From assembly GCF_023100685.1 (NCBI RefSeq), contig NZ_CP090064.1, positions 1,116,001 to 1,180,000 of the forward strand: 64,000 nt of DNA. The letters run 5' to 3'. Below are positions 30,208 through 39,497 of this stretch, piece after piece. Both the position numbers and the translations under genes were made by a program. This DNA comes from Proteus vulgaris. Its GTDB lineage: Bacteria; Pseudomonadota; Gammaproteobacteria; Enterobacterales; Enterobacteriaceae. The notes under the pieces are model-generated. The model saw only the letters and a program-made list of their open reading frames with translations, had not been told where the DNA came from and did no database searches. The stretch's first letter is position 1, and each line of letters begins with the position of its first letter.

Positions 30208-32250
30208 GTGAATATTTTAAGTTATCTGCAGAAGATAGGACGGGCACTAATGGTGCCTGTTGCTACATTACCTGCAGCTGCAATTCTGATGGGGATTGGC
30301 TACTGGATTGATCCAGTAGGCTGGGGTAGCGATAACGCGCTTGCTGCCTTACTTATCAAATCTGGTGCTGCTATCATCGAAAACATGTCAGTCTTATTTG
30401 CCATTGGTGTCGCTTATGGCATGTCAAAAGACAAAGACGGTGCTGCCGCTCTAACGGGTTTTGTGAGTTTCTTGGTGGTCACAACACTTTGTTCGCCAGC
30501 AGCAGTGTCTATGATCAAGGGGATCCCATTAGAGGCTGTACCTGCCGCATTTGGTAAAATAGAGAACCAATTTGTGGGGATTTTAGTGGGTGTGCTTTCA
30601 GCGGAACTTTATAACCGTTTTAGCCAAGTAGAATTGCCTCTTGCACTTTCATTCTTTAGTGGTCGACGTTTAGTTCCTATTTTAGCGTCATTCCTCATGA
30701 TCATCGTTGCCTTTATTTTGATGTATATCTGGCCTGTTATTTATGGCGGATTAGTCAGCTTCGGTGAAAGTATTAAAGATATGGGGGCATTAGGTGCCGG
30801 TATTTACGCATTCTTTAACCGTTTATTAATTCCTGTTGGTCTACACCACGCATTGAACTCTGTATTCTGGTTTGACGTTGCGGGTATCAATGATATTCCT
30901 AATTTCCTTGCTGGTCAGAAATCTATTGATGCTGGTTTAGCGACAGTCGGTGTAACTGGTCGTTATCAAGCGGGTTTCTTCCCTGTCATGATGTTTGGTT
31001 TACCAGGTGCTGCACTGGCGATTTATCACTGTGCACGTAAAGAAAATAAAGCAAAAGTTGCTGGTATTATGATGGCGGGTGCATTTGCTGCATTCTTCAC
31101 AGGTATCACTGAACCGCTTGAATTCTCATTTATGTTTGTTGCACCAGTGCTTTATGTTATTCACGCATTCTTAATGGCAATTTCTGTTTATATTGCTGCT
31201 AGTATGGAGTGGATTTCAGGGTTTGGCTTTAGTGCAGGCTTAGTGGATATGTTCTTATCATCTCGTAACCCACTTGCTGTACACTGGTATATGTTGATTG
31301 TCCAAGGTATTGTGTTTTTCTTTATCTATTACGGTATTTTCCGTTTCACTATTACGAAATTCAATCTAAAAACACCAGGCCGTGAAGATGAAGTGTCTGA
31401 TGATGAAACCGCAGATGGTTATGATGAAGATATCACAACAGCCCCTGCGAATAGCAAAGCAGGCATCCAGCAAGAAGCTCGTCAATATATCGCCGCTATT
31501 GGTGGCTCTGATAATTTAACGGGTATCGATGCTTGTATTACTCGCCTACGCCTCAATGTAAAAGATTCTTCTGTAGTTAATGATGCATACGCAAAACGTT
31601 TAGGCGCATCAGGTGTTATTCGTTTAAATAAACAAAGTGTTCAAGTGATTGTGGGTACGCGTGCAGAACTTGTGGCTAACGCAATGCGCGATGTATTAAC
31701 ACAAGGCCCAGTTGCCGCTTATGAAGGTACATCTACTTCAACCGTGTCTACTGAAAAAACACCTATAAAACAAGCTAATGCTAATGCAAAAGTATTACTT
31801 GAAATGATTGCGCCTTTTGATGGTGAAGTTGTAGCATTAAAAGATGTGCCTGATGAAGCTTTCTCAAGTGGTGTTGTAGGGGATGGGCTTGCGATTAAAC
31901 CAACCTCTAATATTGTAATGGCACCTGCAACAGGCTCGGTTGTTAAGATTTTTGATACTAACCATGCATTTTGTATTGAAACCGATAATGGTGTTGAAAT
32001 CATCGTTCATATGGGGATTGATACTGTCGCATTAGGCGGTAAAGGCTTTAAGCGTTTAGTTGAAGAAGGTGCGAACGTTAAAGTCGGTCAACCTATCTTA
32101 GAATTAGATCTTGAATATCTGAACGCTAATGCTAAATCGATGATAAGTCCTGTGATTGTAAGCAATATTGATGATTTTGATAAAATTGCTGAACAAGTTA
32201 CAGGTGATGTGGTTGGAAATAAAACCGTTATCTACAAAGTATTAAAATAA
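30208..32250 (+). CDS. nagE: N-acetylglucosamine PTS transporter, EIICBA
   Basis: Imports and phosphorylates N-acetylglucosamine. The 680 residues carry EIIC (about 1-390, ten or so membrane segments; VGLHHALNSVFWFDVAG, GITEPLEFSFMFV), EIIB with the phosphocysteine in GIDACITRLRLNV (about 445) and EIIA with the phosphohistidine in EIIVHMGIDTVALGGKGF (about 600). An acidic linker (EDEVSDDETADGYDED) makes it longer than E. coli NagE (648). The start codon is GTG with GGGGGAG upstream. Expected to be controlled by NagC and CRP. Confidence 0.97.
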   Translation: MNILSYLQKIGRALMVPVATLPAAAILMGIGYWIDPVGWGSDNALAALLIKSGAAIIENMSVLFAIGVAYGMSKDKDGAAALTGFVSFLVVTTLCSPAAVSMIKGIPLEAVPAAFGKIENQFVGILVGVLSAELYNRFSQVELPLALSFFSGRRLVPILASFLMIIVAFILMYIWPVIYGGLVSFGESIKDMGALGAGIYAFFNRLLIPVGLHHALNSVFWFDVAGINDIPNFLAGQKSIDAGLATVGVTGRYQAGFFPVMMFGLPGAALAIYHCARKENKAKVAGIMMAGAFAAFFTGITEPLEFSFMFVAPVLYVIHAFLMAISVYIAASMEWISGFGFSAGLVDMFLSSRNPLAVHWYMLIVQGIVFFFIYYGIFRFTITKFNLKTPGREDEVSDDETADGYDEDITTAPANSKAGIQQEARQYIAAIGGSDNLTGIDACITRLRLNVKDSSVVNDAYAKRLGASGVIRLNKQSVQVIVGTRAELVANAMRDVLTQGPVAAYEGTSTSTVSTEKTPIKQANANAKVLLEMIAPFDGEVVALKDVPDEAFSSGVVGDGLAIKPTSNIVMAPATGSVVKIFDTNHAFCIETDNGVEIIVHMGIDTVALGGKGFKRLVEEGANVKVGQPILELDLEYLNANAKSMISPVIVSNIDDFDKIAEQVTGDVVGNKTVIYKVLK

Positions 32251-32303
32251 ATTCTATACAGATATTTAATCCTCTATAAAGAGATGGTTAAATAAGACGA
32301 TAA

Positions 32304-32335
32304 AACGGGGAGTCTTTCAAACTTCCCGTTTTTTT
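32304..32335 (+). terminator. Terminator after nagE
   Basis: AACGGGGAGT and ACTTCCCGTT pair with one wobble, then a run of T. Confidence 0.85.
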
Positions 32336-32441
32336 ATCTCTATTTTGATAAATATCTCAGGGGTGTATTTAGCTAAGGTATTTATGAAACCTGCTTATTG
32401 GATTATAGTGGGTTAATTATGCGTTTTGCTTTGAGGAAAAA

Positions 32442-34115
32442 ATGACCATGAATGAGGCAGATGCCCGCCCAACTAACTTTATTCGTCAAATAATTGACGA
32501 AGATCTGGCAACAGGGAAACATGATAGCGTGCATACGCGTTTCCCACCTGAACCTAATGGCTATCTTCATATCGGCCATGCGAAATCAATTTGTCTGAAT
32601 TTTGGTATTGCTAAAGATTACCAGGGTAAATGTAATTTACGTTTTGATGATACCAATCCAGTAAAAGAAGATATTGAGTACATCAACTCAATTCAAAAAG
32701 ATGTTCAGTGGTTAGGTTTCCAATGGGAAGGTAGCGTTCATTACTCCTCAGATTATTTTGATCAACTCTATCAATATGCGATTGAGTTGATTAATAAAGG
32801 CTTAGCTTATGTCGATGAGTTGAGCGCTGAAGAAATTCGTGAATATCGCGGTACATTAAAAGAGCCAGGTAAAAACAGTCCTTATCGTTCACGTAGCGTA
32901 GAAGAGAACTTAGCACTGTTTGAAAAAATGCGTGCTGGTGGCTTTGAAGAAGGTAAAGCGTGTTTACGTGCGAAAATTGATATGGCATCACCATTTATTG
33001 TTATGCGTGATCCGGTGCTTTATCGTATTAAATTCGCTGAACACCACCAAACTGGAAATAAATGGTGCATTTATCCAATGTATGATTTTACCCACTGTAT
33101 CTCAGATGCTTTGGAAAATATCACTCATTCTTTATGTACGTTAGAATTCCAAGATAACCGTCGTTTATATGATTGGGTGCTGGATAATATCACTATCCCT
33201 TGTCATCCTCGTCAATATGAATTCTCTCGTCTTAACCTTGAATATACTGTGATGTCAAAGCGTAAGCTGAATCAGCTTGTGACAGAAAACATCGTCAATG
33301 GTTGGGATGATCCTCGTATGCCAACCATTTCAGGCTTACGTCGTCGTGGTTATACTGCAGACTCTATTCGTGAATTCTGTTTACGTATTGGTGTAACGAA
33401 ACAAGAAAATAATGTTGAAATGGCTGCATTAGAATCTTGTATTCGTGATGATTTAAACGAAAATGCACCTCGTGCAATGGCTGTTATCGATCCAGTTCGT
33501 TTAGTGATTGAAAATATGCCAGAAGGCGAAGAGATTTTAACTGCGCCGAATCACCCTAATAAACCGGAAATGGGAACGCGTGAAGTGCCATTTAGCCGTG
33601 AAATTTATATTGATCGTGCTGACTTCAAAGAAGAAGCAAACCGCCAATATAAACGTCTGGTGCTAGGTAAAGAAGTCCGTTTACGTAATGCTTATGTGAT
33701 TAAAGCAGAACGTGTCGAAAAAGACGAACAAGGCGAAATTACGACCATTTACTGTACTTATGATGCTGAGACTTTAAATAAAGATCCTGCTGATGGTCGT
33801 AAAGTAAAAGGTGTTATTCACTGGGTAAGTATTCCACATGCTGTTCCTGCTGAAATACGTCTGTATGACCGTCTGTTTAGCGTACCAAACCCAGCGGCAG
33901 AAGATGATTTCTTATCAACAATTAACCCTGAATCTTTAGTTATTCGTGAAGGTTTTGTTGAACGTAGCTTAAAAGATGCAGCTATCGAAAAAGCGTATCA
34001 ATTTGAGCGTGAAGGCTACTTCTGTGCTGATAAGCTATCAACAGCGGATAAGTTAGTGTTTAACCGTACAGTAGGCTTACGTGACACTTGGGCTAAGATT
34101 TCTCAACAAGGTTGA
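32442..34115 (+). CDS. glnS: Glutaminyl-tRNA synthetase
   Basis: Class Ib synthetase that charges tRNA-Gln. The 557 residues contain the HIGH-type motif [16 protein letters not shown] (about 36-51), the KMSKS-type motif [10 protein letters not shown] near residue 271 and the C-terminal anticodon-binding beta barrels. The start at 32442 has GAGG five bases upstream; an ATG two codons later is possible. Placed between nagE and chiP as in E. coli. It must charge the UUG tRNA-Gln set in this window. Confidence 0.98.
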   Translation: MTMNEADARPTNFIRQIIDEDLATGKHDSVHTRFPPEPNGYLHIGHAKSICLNFGIAKDYQGKCNLRFDDTNPVKEDIEYINSIQKDVQWLGFQWEGSVHYSSDYFDQLYQYAIELINKGLAYVDELSAEEIREYRGTLKEPGKNSPYRSRSVEENLALFEKMRAGGFEEGKACLRAKIDMASPFIVMRDPVLYRIKFAEHHQTGNKWCIYPMYDFTHCISDALENITHSLCTLEFQDNRRLYDWVLDNITIPCHPRQYEFSRLNLEYTVMSKRKLNQLVTENIVNGWDDPRMPTISGLRRRGYTADSIREFCLRIGVTKQENNVEMAALESCIRDDLNENAPRAMAVIDPVRLVIENMPEGEEILTAPNHPNKPEMGTREVPFSREIYIDRADFKEEANRQYKRLVLGKEVRLRNAYVIKAERVEKDEQGEITTIYCTYDAETLNKDPADGRKVKGVIHWVSIPHAVPAEIRLYDRLFSVPNPAAEDDFLSTINPESLVIREGFVERSLKDAAIEKAYQFEREGYFCADKLSTADKLVFNRTVGLRDTWAKISQQG

Positions 34116-34161
34116 TTTAAACCTTATTTTGAGTCGCAATAGTTAGCACCAAAATTAATAG

Positions 34162-34193
34162 AATGCTCGGTAATTAGTTATCGAGCATTTTTT
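34162..34193 (+). terminator. Terminator after glnS
   Basis: AATGCTCG and CGAGCATT arms around a 12-base loop, followed by seven T. Confidence 0.85.
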
Positions 34194-34629
34194 TATCTGT
34201 TTTTTTCTAATTTTGTACAATTTTTCATCTATTTATATTTAGTATTTATTCTTTTAGGATCAATTAATCTCAAGTTTTTCATTCCAAACGATAACTTTTT
34301 ATTTATTTCATTTGAAATAATTAACTTGTTATCACTTTATTCTTCCGTTTTTTCATAACATTTCATTCAATAAGACTGTAGTAAGAAAAGTGTGATTTAA
34401 AGCACATATTTTACAACGTTAAAAAAGATTATTTATAAGCACTACTTATTATTCCTTTTAATAAAAACGAAATCTAATATCGTTTAAAGATTAGTCTAAA
34501 AAATTAAATTAAATCAATTTGTTATGTTTATTTTTAATGAGAGCTTATAAAAGCAAGAAAATGAAACGATCATTTAGTTATGTGCCCTTGGTCATATTTT
34601 GATAAAAATTCTTTTTTTTTGGTTGATAA

Positions 34630-34642
34630 TTCGCGTCGCGAA
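34630..34642. promoter_or_regulatory. Predicted NagC operator for chiP
   Basis: TTCGCG-T-CGCGAA is a perfect palindrome within an AT-rich context (GATAAT before, AAATA after). NagC represses chiP in E. coli and boxes of this type have TTCG/CGAA cores. Confidence 0.6.
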
Positions 34643-34658
34643 AAATATGCTGTTTCTA

Positions 34659-34694
34659 ACCTAATTTAGGTTTTTTCCCCACTTGGGGTTTTAT
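34659..34694 (+). promoter_or_regulatory. Two tandem leader hairpins with T runs upstream of chiP
   Basis: AACCTA-ATT-TAGGTT then T run, directly followed by CCCC-ACTT-GGGG then TTTTATATTT. Both are small terminator-like elements in the probable 5' leader, 60-95 bp before the start codon. Confidence 0.5.
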
Positions 34695-34735
34695 ATTTGG
34701 AAATAGGCATTGTGCTTATTTCTTTTTTAGTCAAA

Positions 34736-34747
34736 GTCAAAGAGGAA
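34736..34747 (+). promoter_or_regulatory. ChiX small-RNA pairing site overlapping the chiP ribosome site
   Basis: GTCAAAGAGGAA is perfectly complementary to the ChiX seed TTCCTCTTTGAC as I recall it from E. coli/Salmonella. It contains the AGAGGA ribosome site of chiP, so pairing would block translation, as established for enteric chiP. Confidence 0.8.
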
Positions 34748-34755
34748 ACAATGCT

Positions 34756-36150
34756 ATGGTTATGCAACATGCTAAACCAGGCAGGGTGGCACTTGCCGTT
34801 ATGGGCGCATTGCTTGTAACTGCACTACCTGCAAAAATGTCTCATGCTGAAGGATTTATTGATGACTCAACCTTAACAGGTGGTCTTTTTTATTGGCAAC
34901 GTGACCGTGATAGAAAAGAGTTAACACCAAATAGTCCTGATTACGGTAAATACAAAGCCAACCTACACCATTCTACTTTCAACGCTAATCTAGACTTCTC
35001 ATCAGGTTACCTAGGTGATTTTATTGGTATTGATTTAGCTGCCTTTGGTGCGGCTGAATTGAATAATAGTGGCCCTGCTGCACCTAATGAAATCGGTTTT
35101 AGTGATGCAAAAAGTCGCTGGGATGAAAAATGGACTGGCGATCGCAGTGGTATGAGCGTTTATAAAGCAGCTGCGAAATTCAAATTAGGCAACTTCTGGG
35201 CACAAGGTGGGTATATTCAACCTAAAGGCCAAAGTTTATTGCGTCCACATTGGAGCTTCTTACCAGGAACTTACCGCGGTGCTGAAGCTGGTGCAGTCTT
35301 CGATTTCGATAAAAGTGGTGAATTATCTTTCTCCTATATGTGGACAGATGAATACAAAGCACCATGGTATCGGAATATGTATAACTTCCGTAAAGCTGAT
35401 CTAGAAACGAATATCAGCTATCTTCACTCTTTCGGCGCCAAATATGATTTTAAAAACAGCCTTGTGTTAGAAGCTGCATTTGGTCAGGCTGATGGTTATA
35501 TCGATCAGTATTTTGGTAAAGTTTCTTATGATTTCCCAATTGCTGACAATGCATTAAGAACGTCTTACCAATTCTACGGTGCTAAAGATAAAGTGACCGG
35601 TGGTGGCGTTAATGATGTTTATGATGGGCTGGCATGGTTACAAGCACTGACTTTTGGTTATACCTACAATGTATTTGACTTCAAAGTAGAAGGAACATGG
35701 GTTAAAGCTGAAGGTAATCAAGGTTATTTCTTACAACGTATGACTCCGGGTTGGGCGACATCAAATGGTCGTCTTGATGTGTGGTGGGATGGTCGTTCTG
35801 ACTTTAACGCCAACGGTGAAAAAGCACTTTATGCGGGTGTAATGTACGACCTGAAAAATTGGGATCTATCTGGCTGGGCGGTAGGTACTTCTTATGTTTA
35901 TGCATGGGATGCTAAACCAAGTGGTAAAGCCATTTATGATCAAGGTCAGCGCATCAGAGAAAGTGCGTGGAATGCGGATATTATGTATACGGTTCAAGAA
36001 GGTCGCGCTAAAGGGACACTCTTTAAGCTTCATTATACCCGTTATGATAACCATTCCGATATCCCAAGTTATGAAGGTGGTTTTGGTAATATCTTCCAAG
36101 ATGAAAAAGACGTTAAATTTAACGTAATTATGCCATTTACTATTTTCTAA
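34756..36150 (+). CDS. chiP: Chitoporin ChiP
   Basis: Outer-membrane OprD-family porin for chitin-derived oligosaccharides. The 464 residues have a signal peptide (cleaved after SHAE region, about residue 31), the conserved mature start [20 protein letters not shown], and the C-terminal beta-strand end [12 protein letters not shown] with terminal Phe. It aligns throughout with E. coli ChiP/YbfM. An ATG at 34762 is an alternative start. The lipoprotein gene chiQ that follows chiP in E. coli is missing. Likely controlled by NagC and ChiX. Confidence 0.95.
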   Translation: MVMQHAKPGRVALAVMGALLVTALPAKMSHAEGFIDDSTLTGGLFYWQRDRDRKELTPNSPDYGKYKANLHHSTFNANLDFSSGYLGDFIGIDLAAFGAAELNNSGPAAPNEIGFSDAKSRWDEKWTGDRSGMSVYKAAAKFKLGNFWAQGGYIQPKGQSLLRPHWSFLPGTYRGAEAGAVFDFDKSGELSFSYMWTDEYKAPWYRNMYNFRKADLETNISYLHSFGAKYDFKNSLVLEAAFGQADGYIDQYFGKVSYDFPIADNALRTSYQFYGAKDKVTGGGVNDVYDGLAWLQALTFGYTYNVFDFKVEGTWVKAEGNQGYFLQRMTPGWATSNGRLDVWWDGRSDFNANGEKALYAGVMYDLKNWDLSGWAVGTSYVYAWDAKPSGKAIYDQGQRIRESAWNADIMYTVQEGRAKGTLFKLHYTRYDNHSDIPSYEGGFGNIFQDEKDVKFNVIMPFTIF

Positions 36151-36160
36151 TATCAGAGTG

Positions 36161-36191
36161 AGGATAAAGTGTATTAATTGCACTTTATCCT
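36161..36191 (+). terminator. Hairpin after chiP
   Basis: AGGATAAAGTG and CACTTTATCCT form a perfect 11-bp stem 10 bp past the stop. No T tract follows, so it may be an RNA-stabilising 3' end rather than a simple intrinsic terminator. Confidence 0.6.
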
Positions 36192-36367
36192 GAATAAAAA
36201 TAAAAAGCTAAATACGATTACGATAAGTAAAAATAACTAATAGAAAGAGTAGGGATAAATTAAAAAGAATAAATATTATTCTCAAAAATTAGCCTCGTTA
36301 ATAAAGTGAAGTTGTCAGCAGTAGTAAAAAGTAGAAGTAAAGTCGTCATGTCATGTTATGTCGTCTG

Positions 36368-36398
36368 AGATAAATGTGAGTGGGTTATGTTTATCTCT
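36368..36398 (+). promoter_or_regulatory. Hairpin 1 upstream of DUF817 gene
   Basis: GAGATAAA and TTTATCTC, a perfect 8-bp stem with a 15-base loop. Confidence 0.5.
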
Positions 36399-36429
36399 TG
36401 AGCTTCAGTTATTTCGCAAAATTTGCGTA

Positions 36430-36485
36430 AGGTATTTACCCTAAAAGGCAGTCAGAGTGGGTATCGTAGTGGGGGGTAAATACCT
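36430..36485 (+). promoter_or_regulatory. Hairpin 2 upstream of DUF817 gene (12-bp perfect stem)
   Basis: AGGTATTTACCC (36430-36441) and GGGTAAATACCT (36474-36485) are perfect inverted repeats enclosing a G-rich 32-base loop, followed by TTATTTTT. It could be an attenuator, a small-RNA terminator or an unrecognised leader element; no known riboswitch pattern was matched. Confidence 0.5.
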
Positions 36486-36632
36486 TTATTTTTAAATCCT
36501 TTCTTTTTCGTCCTTTTCATCCTTGTGCGTTTTTTCATTCTATGGCAAATTTCTTCTCATTCATTTTATCTCTCCTTAATTTATTATTCTGCATTGAATA
36601 CTATTTAATAATGCACGTTTTCAGGAAGAAGC

Positions 36633-37472
36633 ATGTTAAAGCGATTGGATGATTTTTTATTAGAACCACCATTGAAGCCTTTTAAAGGTATAAAACGATT
36701 TATTGTTGAATTTCTTTTTTTTGGTGTGAAAGAAGCGCGTTCTTGTTTATTTGCGGGATTTTTCTTTTTTATTTTATTTGTAACACCAAGTAAAGGAATA
36801 TTAGGGATACCTCGTTATGACGTTTTACTTATTCTCGCTATTGCTTTCCAATTATGGATGGTATGGGGAAAACTCGAAACATGGGATGAATTAAAAGCGA
36901 TCTGTTTTTTCCACATTGTTGGTTTTGTGATGGAATTATTTAAAACATCAGCGGCAATTGGATCGTGGAAATACCCTGATTTTGCTTACACTAAATTGTG
37001 GGAAGTCCCTTTATTTACAGGGTTTATGTATTCCGCGGTAGGAAGTTATTTAATTCAAGCATGGCGTTTTTTAAAAGTACGAATTGAACATTATCCACCT
37101 TATTGGATGGCAACTTTGGTTGCGCTCGCTATCTATATTAATTTCTTTTCTCATCACTTTATCGGTGATTATCGCTGGTATTTAACTGCCTTTATTTTAG
37201 GTCTTTATGCCCGTAGTGTGGTTTATTTTACGCCTTATGATACAGAGCGAAAAATGCCACTATTATTGGCTTTTGTTCTGATAGGTTTCTTTATTTGGCT
37301 TGCTGAGAATTTCGGTACATTTTTTGGCGTATGGCAATATCCTAACCAAATTGGTGCTTGGTCTGCTGTACATGCAGGAAAATGGGGCTCTTGGTCACTG
37401 TTAGTCATTGTTACATTTACTATCGTGGTTCATTTAAAACATATTAAACACAGTATCAGTGTGGCTAAGTAG
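36633..37472 (+). CDS. DUF817 family integral membrane protein (YoaT-like)
   Basis: A 279-residue inner-membrane protein with about eight hydrophobic segments. Family features include LFFGVKEARSCLFAGFFF near residue 30-47, VMELFKTSAAIGSWKYPD (about 99-116) and the late block ENFGTFFGVWQYPNQIG. Related to Bacillus YoaT. The function of the family is unknown to me. It stands alone, converging on fur with a shared bidirectional terminator; E. coli has chiQ at this place. Confidence 0.85.
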   Translation: MLKRLDDFLLEPPLKPFKGIKRFIVEFLFFGVKEARSCLFAGFFFFILFVTPSKGILGIPRYDVLLILAIAFQLWMVWGKLETWDELKAICFFHIVGFVMELFKTSAAIGSWKYPDFAYTKLWEVPLFTGFMYSAVGSYLIQAWRFLKVRIEHYPPYWMATLVALAIYINFFSHHFIGDYRWYLTAFILGLYARSVVYFTPYDTERKMPLLLAFVLIGFFIWLAENFGTFFGVWQYPNQIGAWSAVHAGKWGSWSLLVIVTFTIVVHLKHIKHSISVAK

Positions 37473-37496
37473 AGTTATCCTCGGATTTTAGGCAAT

Positions 37497-37527
37497 AAAA
37501 AGGAACTGTAGACAGTTCCTTTTTTTT
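37497..37527. terminator. Bidirectional terminator between DUF817 gene and fur
   Basis: AAAAAGGAACTG and CAGTTCCTTTTT around TAGA, with A and T runs at the ends, so it serves both converging genes. Confidence 0.85.
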
Positions 37528-37550
37528 ACTGAGAGATTATCCAGAATGAA

Positions 37551-37997
37551 TTATTTCTCATCATGTGCGTGGCTATCTTCTTTACAATTGCCTTCAGCAC
37601 AGTGGCCATATAAATAAAGGCTATGATTGGAAAGCTTGATACCATGACGTTCAGCGATGTTTCTTTGGCGCACTTCAATCGCATCATCTGTAAACTCGAT
37701 AACTTTACCACAATCAAGACAAATTAAATGATCGTGATGGTGTTGTTGAGTTAATTCAAATACTGATTTACCACCTTCAAAATTATGTCGGGTAACAATA
37801 CCAGCATCGTCAAATTGGTTTAAGACGCGATACACGGTTGCCAGACCAATCTCTTCACCGATATCGATGAGTTTTTTATAGAGATCTTCAGCACTGACAT
37901 GATGGCACTCAGGATCCTGGAGCACTTCCAAGATCTTTAAGCGAGGAAGTGTAACTTTTAACCCAGCATTTTTTAACGCTTTATTATTGTCGGTCAT
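37551..37997 (-). CDS. fur: Ferric uptake regulator Fur
   Basis: Iron-responsive repressor. The 148 residues have the winged helix DNA-binding domain (about 1-83; AEDLYKKLIDIGEEIGLATVYRVLNQF), the metal site HHHDHLICLDCGKVIEF with the CxxC structural-zinc pair, and the C-terminal HCAEGNCKEDSHAHD. All metal ligands are intact. It lies downstream of fldA on the same strand with a Fur box between them, suggesting autoregulation. Confidence 0.98.
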   Translation of the reverse strand: MTDNNKALKNAGLKVTLPRLKILEVLQDPECHHVSAEDLYKKLIDIGEEIGLATVYRVLNQFDDAGIVTRHNFEGGKSVFELTQQHHHDHLICLDCGKVIEFTDDAIEVRQRNIAERHGIKLSNHSLYLYGHCAEGNCKEDSHAHDEK

Positions 37998-38151
37998 GCG
38001 GATTTAATCCTGTTGCTAATGGTGAATTTAATTTTTGTGCTCACTAATAGGGTTGATTCATTAACACTCGGGTGAATAAATAACCTTATTGATTATAGGC
38101 ATGATATTTAAAAATAAACACCCCTACCTATCACACTATCTTAGCACACCA

Positions 38152-38170
38152 TTGAATAATTATCATTCTC
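38152..38170 (-). promoter_or_regulatory. Fur box between fldA and fur
   Basis: On the minus strand GAGAATGATAATTATTCAA, close to the GATAATGATAATCATTATC consensus. It sits about 155 bp before the fur start and just inside the end of the fldA-fur gap. Confidence 0.7.
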
Positions 38171-38186
38171 AATATTGAGTATTTAT

Positions 38187-38714
38187 TTATCCCAGAATTT
38201 CATCTAGGCTCATTTCTTCTTTGATTTGAGCAACCCAAGCATCAACACGCTCTTCGGTTAATTCTGGTTGACGGTCTTCGTCAATCGCAAGGCCGATAAA
38301 GTGATTATCATCTGCAAGCCCTTTAGAGGCTTCAAAATGGTAACCTTCTGTTGGCCAGTGACCCACAATGACAGCACCACGAGGTTCAATAATATCGCGG
38401 ATTGTGCCCATTGCATCACAGAAGTATTCTGCATAGTCCTCTTGGTCGCCACAACCGAACAGTGCAACCAGCTTACCGTCAAAATTAATATCTTCTAGTG
38501 TTGGGAAAAAGTCATCCCAATCGCATTGTGCTTCACCATAATACCAAGTAGGAATACCTAGTAACAGAATATCAAATGCTTCGATATCTTCTTTACTGGA
38601 TTTTGCGATATCATGAACTTCGGCATTATCAGCCCCCAGTCTTTCTTGAAGCATTTTGGCAATATTTTCAGTGTTGCCGGTATCACTGCCGAAGAATATA
38701 CCTATGATTGCCAT
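38187..38714 (-). CDS. fldA: Flavodoxin 1
   Basis: FMN electron carrier for ferredoxin-type reactions and radical SAM enzyme activation. The 175 residues match E. coli FldA (176): phosphate loop GSDTGNTENIAKML (about 8-21), the aromatic FMN loop IPTWYYGEAQCDWD and the second loop GCGDQEDYAEYFCDAMG. Followed by fur in the conserved fldA-fur arrangement. Confidence 0.98.
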   Translation of the reverse strand: MAIIGIFFGSDTGNTENIAKMLQERLGADNAEVHDIAKSSKEDIEAFDILLLGIPTWYYGEAQCDWDDFFPTLEDINFDGKLVALFGCGDQEDYAEYFCDAMGTIRDIIEPRGAVIVGHWPTEGYHFEASKGLADDNHFIGLAIDEDRQPELTEERVDAWVAQIKEEMSLDEILG

Positions 38715-38738
38715 AAAGTGAGATAACCTCTTTTATTC

Positions 38739-38863
38739 TATATTCGTTATACTTCAAATTGTTGCGTTGTTGGCTACGTTAATTCGTACTAATTACATAC
38801 TTTGTATGTACCAGTAACGCCTTTACTTACCACCTAGCCACACTTCAAAATAGTTAGAGTATA
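38739..38863. repeat. Palindromic intergenic repeat element, copy 2 (YPAL-like)
   Basis: 125 bp starting TATATTCGTTATACTTC and ending CTTCAAAATAGTTAGAGTATA. Ends are imperfect inverted repeats; the centre has tacatactttgtatgta. Same layout as the copy at 1528-1653. It lies between ybfE and fldA. Confidence 0.75.
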
Positions 38864-38985
38864 TTTGTCTGTGTTTGAACAATTACTAGTGAAAAATAAA
38901 CATCTTGTTTTCATAATAGAAAACTAAAAAACGTATTTTGACGAAAATAGCAGTGTAATTCTGTCGAATTTGTGTGGTTTAGCTG

Positions 38986-39294
38986 CTAGCTATTCTCATT
39001 TTGATGTATTTTCAAGGCGTGATTTTGCGCCAATTGTTCTAGTAATATTTCTTCAATAAGCTCGCTACGGCTAACATTTCTTGCAGTCGCCAACTCATTA
39101 AGTGCATTCACAGCGTCCTCATTTAATTTCAACTCAACTCGACGTAAACCATTGACTCTGTCTCGTCTTAATTGGTTGCGTTTATTAATTCTAAGCTGTT
39201 CATCCCGAGAAAGCGGGTTTGTTTTAGGTCGCCCAGGTCTGCGTTCATCTGCGAACAAATCCAGTGTGGTGCGATCAGTTTGTTCTTTTGCCAT
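38986..39294 (-). CDS. ybfE: YbfE, ribbon-helix-helix family protein
   Basis: Small protein with the enteric YbfE start MAKEQTDRTTLDLFADERRP and a C-terminal ribbon-helix-helix domain (about 48-90; VELKLNEDAVNALNELATA, SRSELIEEILLEQL). The start at 39294 gives 102 residues, close to E. coli (97); the open frame runs on to 39375 without conserved sequence. In E. coli the gene is LexA-regulated; no LexA box was found upstream here. Probably DNA-binding, target unknown. Confidence 0.9.
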   Translation of the reverse strand: MAKEQTDRTTLDLFADERRPGRPKTNPLSRDEQLRINKRNQLRRDRVNGLRRVELKLNEDAVNALNELATARNVSRSELIEEILLEQLAQNHALKIHQNENS

Positions 39295-39497
39295 AAATTT
39301 TGCTGTGAAAGGGCGTATACCAATGACTAAATTGCGAAACGCCCAATAATACCCCACATAGTGGCGTCCTGCCACTGCTTCCTGAGTTTAACCTATTGTC
39401 ATTTGGTCTTTTTATCGACAGATTGCGTGATTAAGTACAATAATTATACATTCAGCTAAATTATTACTTTCTTAATGGCGTCACTTTAGGCAATAAA

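Larger units (their letters stand above)
34194..34755. other. chiP upstream and leader region
   Basis: Long AT-rich region ahead of the chitoporin gene. It holds a NagC-type palindrome (34630-34642), two short hairpins with T runs (34659-34694) and the ChiX pairing site (34736-34747). No gene in the first 430 bases. Confidence 0.6.
36192..36632. other. Structured intergenic region before the DUF817 gene
   Basis: No gene. Holds two further hairpins (36368-36398 and 36430-36485) and a palindrome CGCAAAATTTGCG (36415-36427) in about 120 bp, then a pyrimidine-rich stretch before the DUF817 start. Confidence 0.6.

Noticed and set aside
34116..36632. chiX small RNA gene near chiP
   Set aside because: The seed sequence TTCCTCTTTGAC was not seen here; only the target site is present.
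39295..39497. LexA box upstream of ybfE
   Set aside because: E. coli ybfE is LexA-regulated, but no CTG-N10-CAG pattern was found in this gap.
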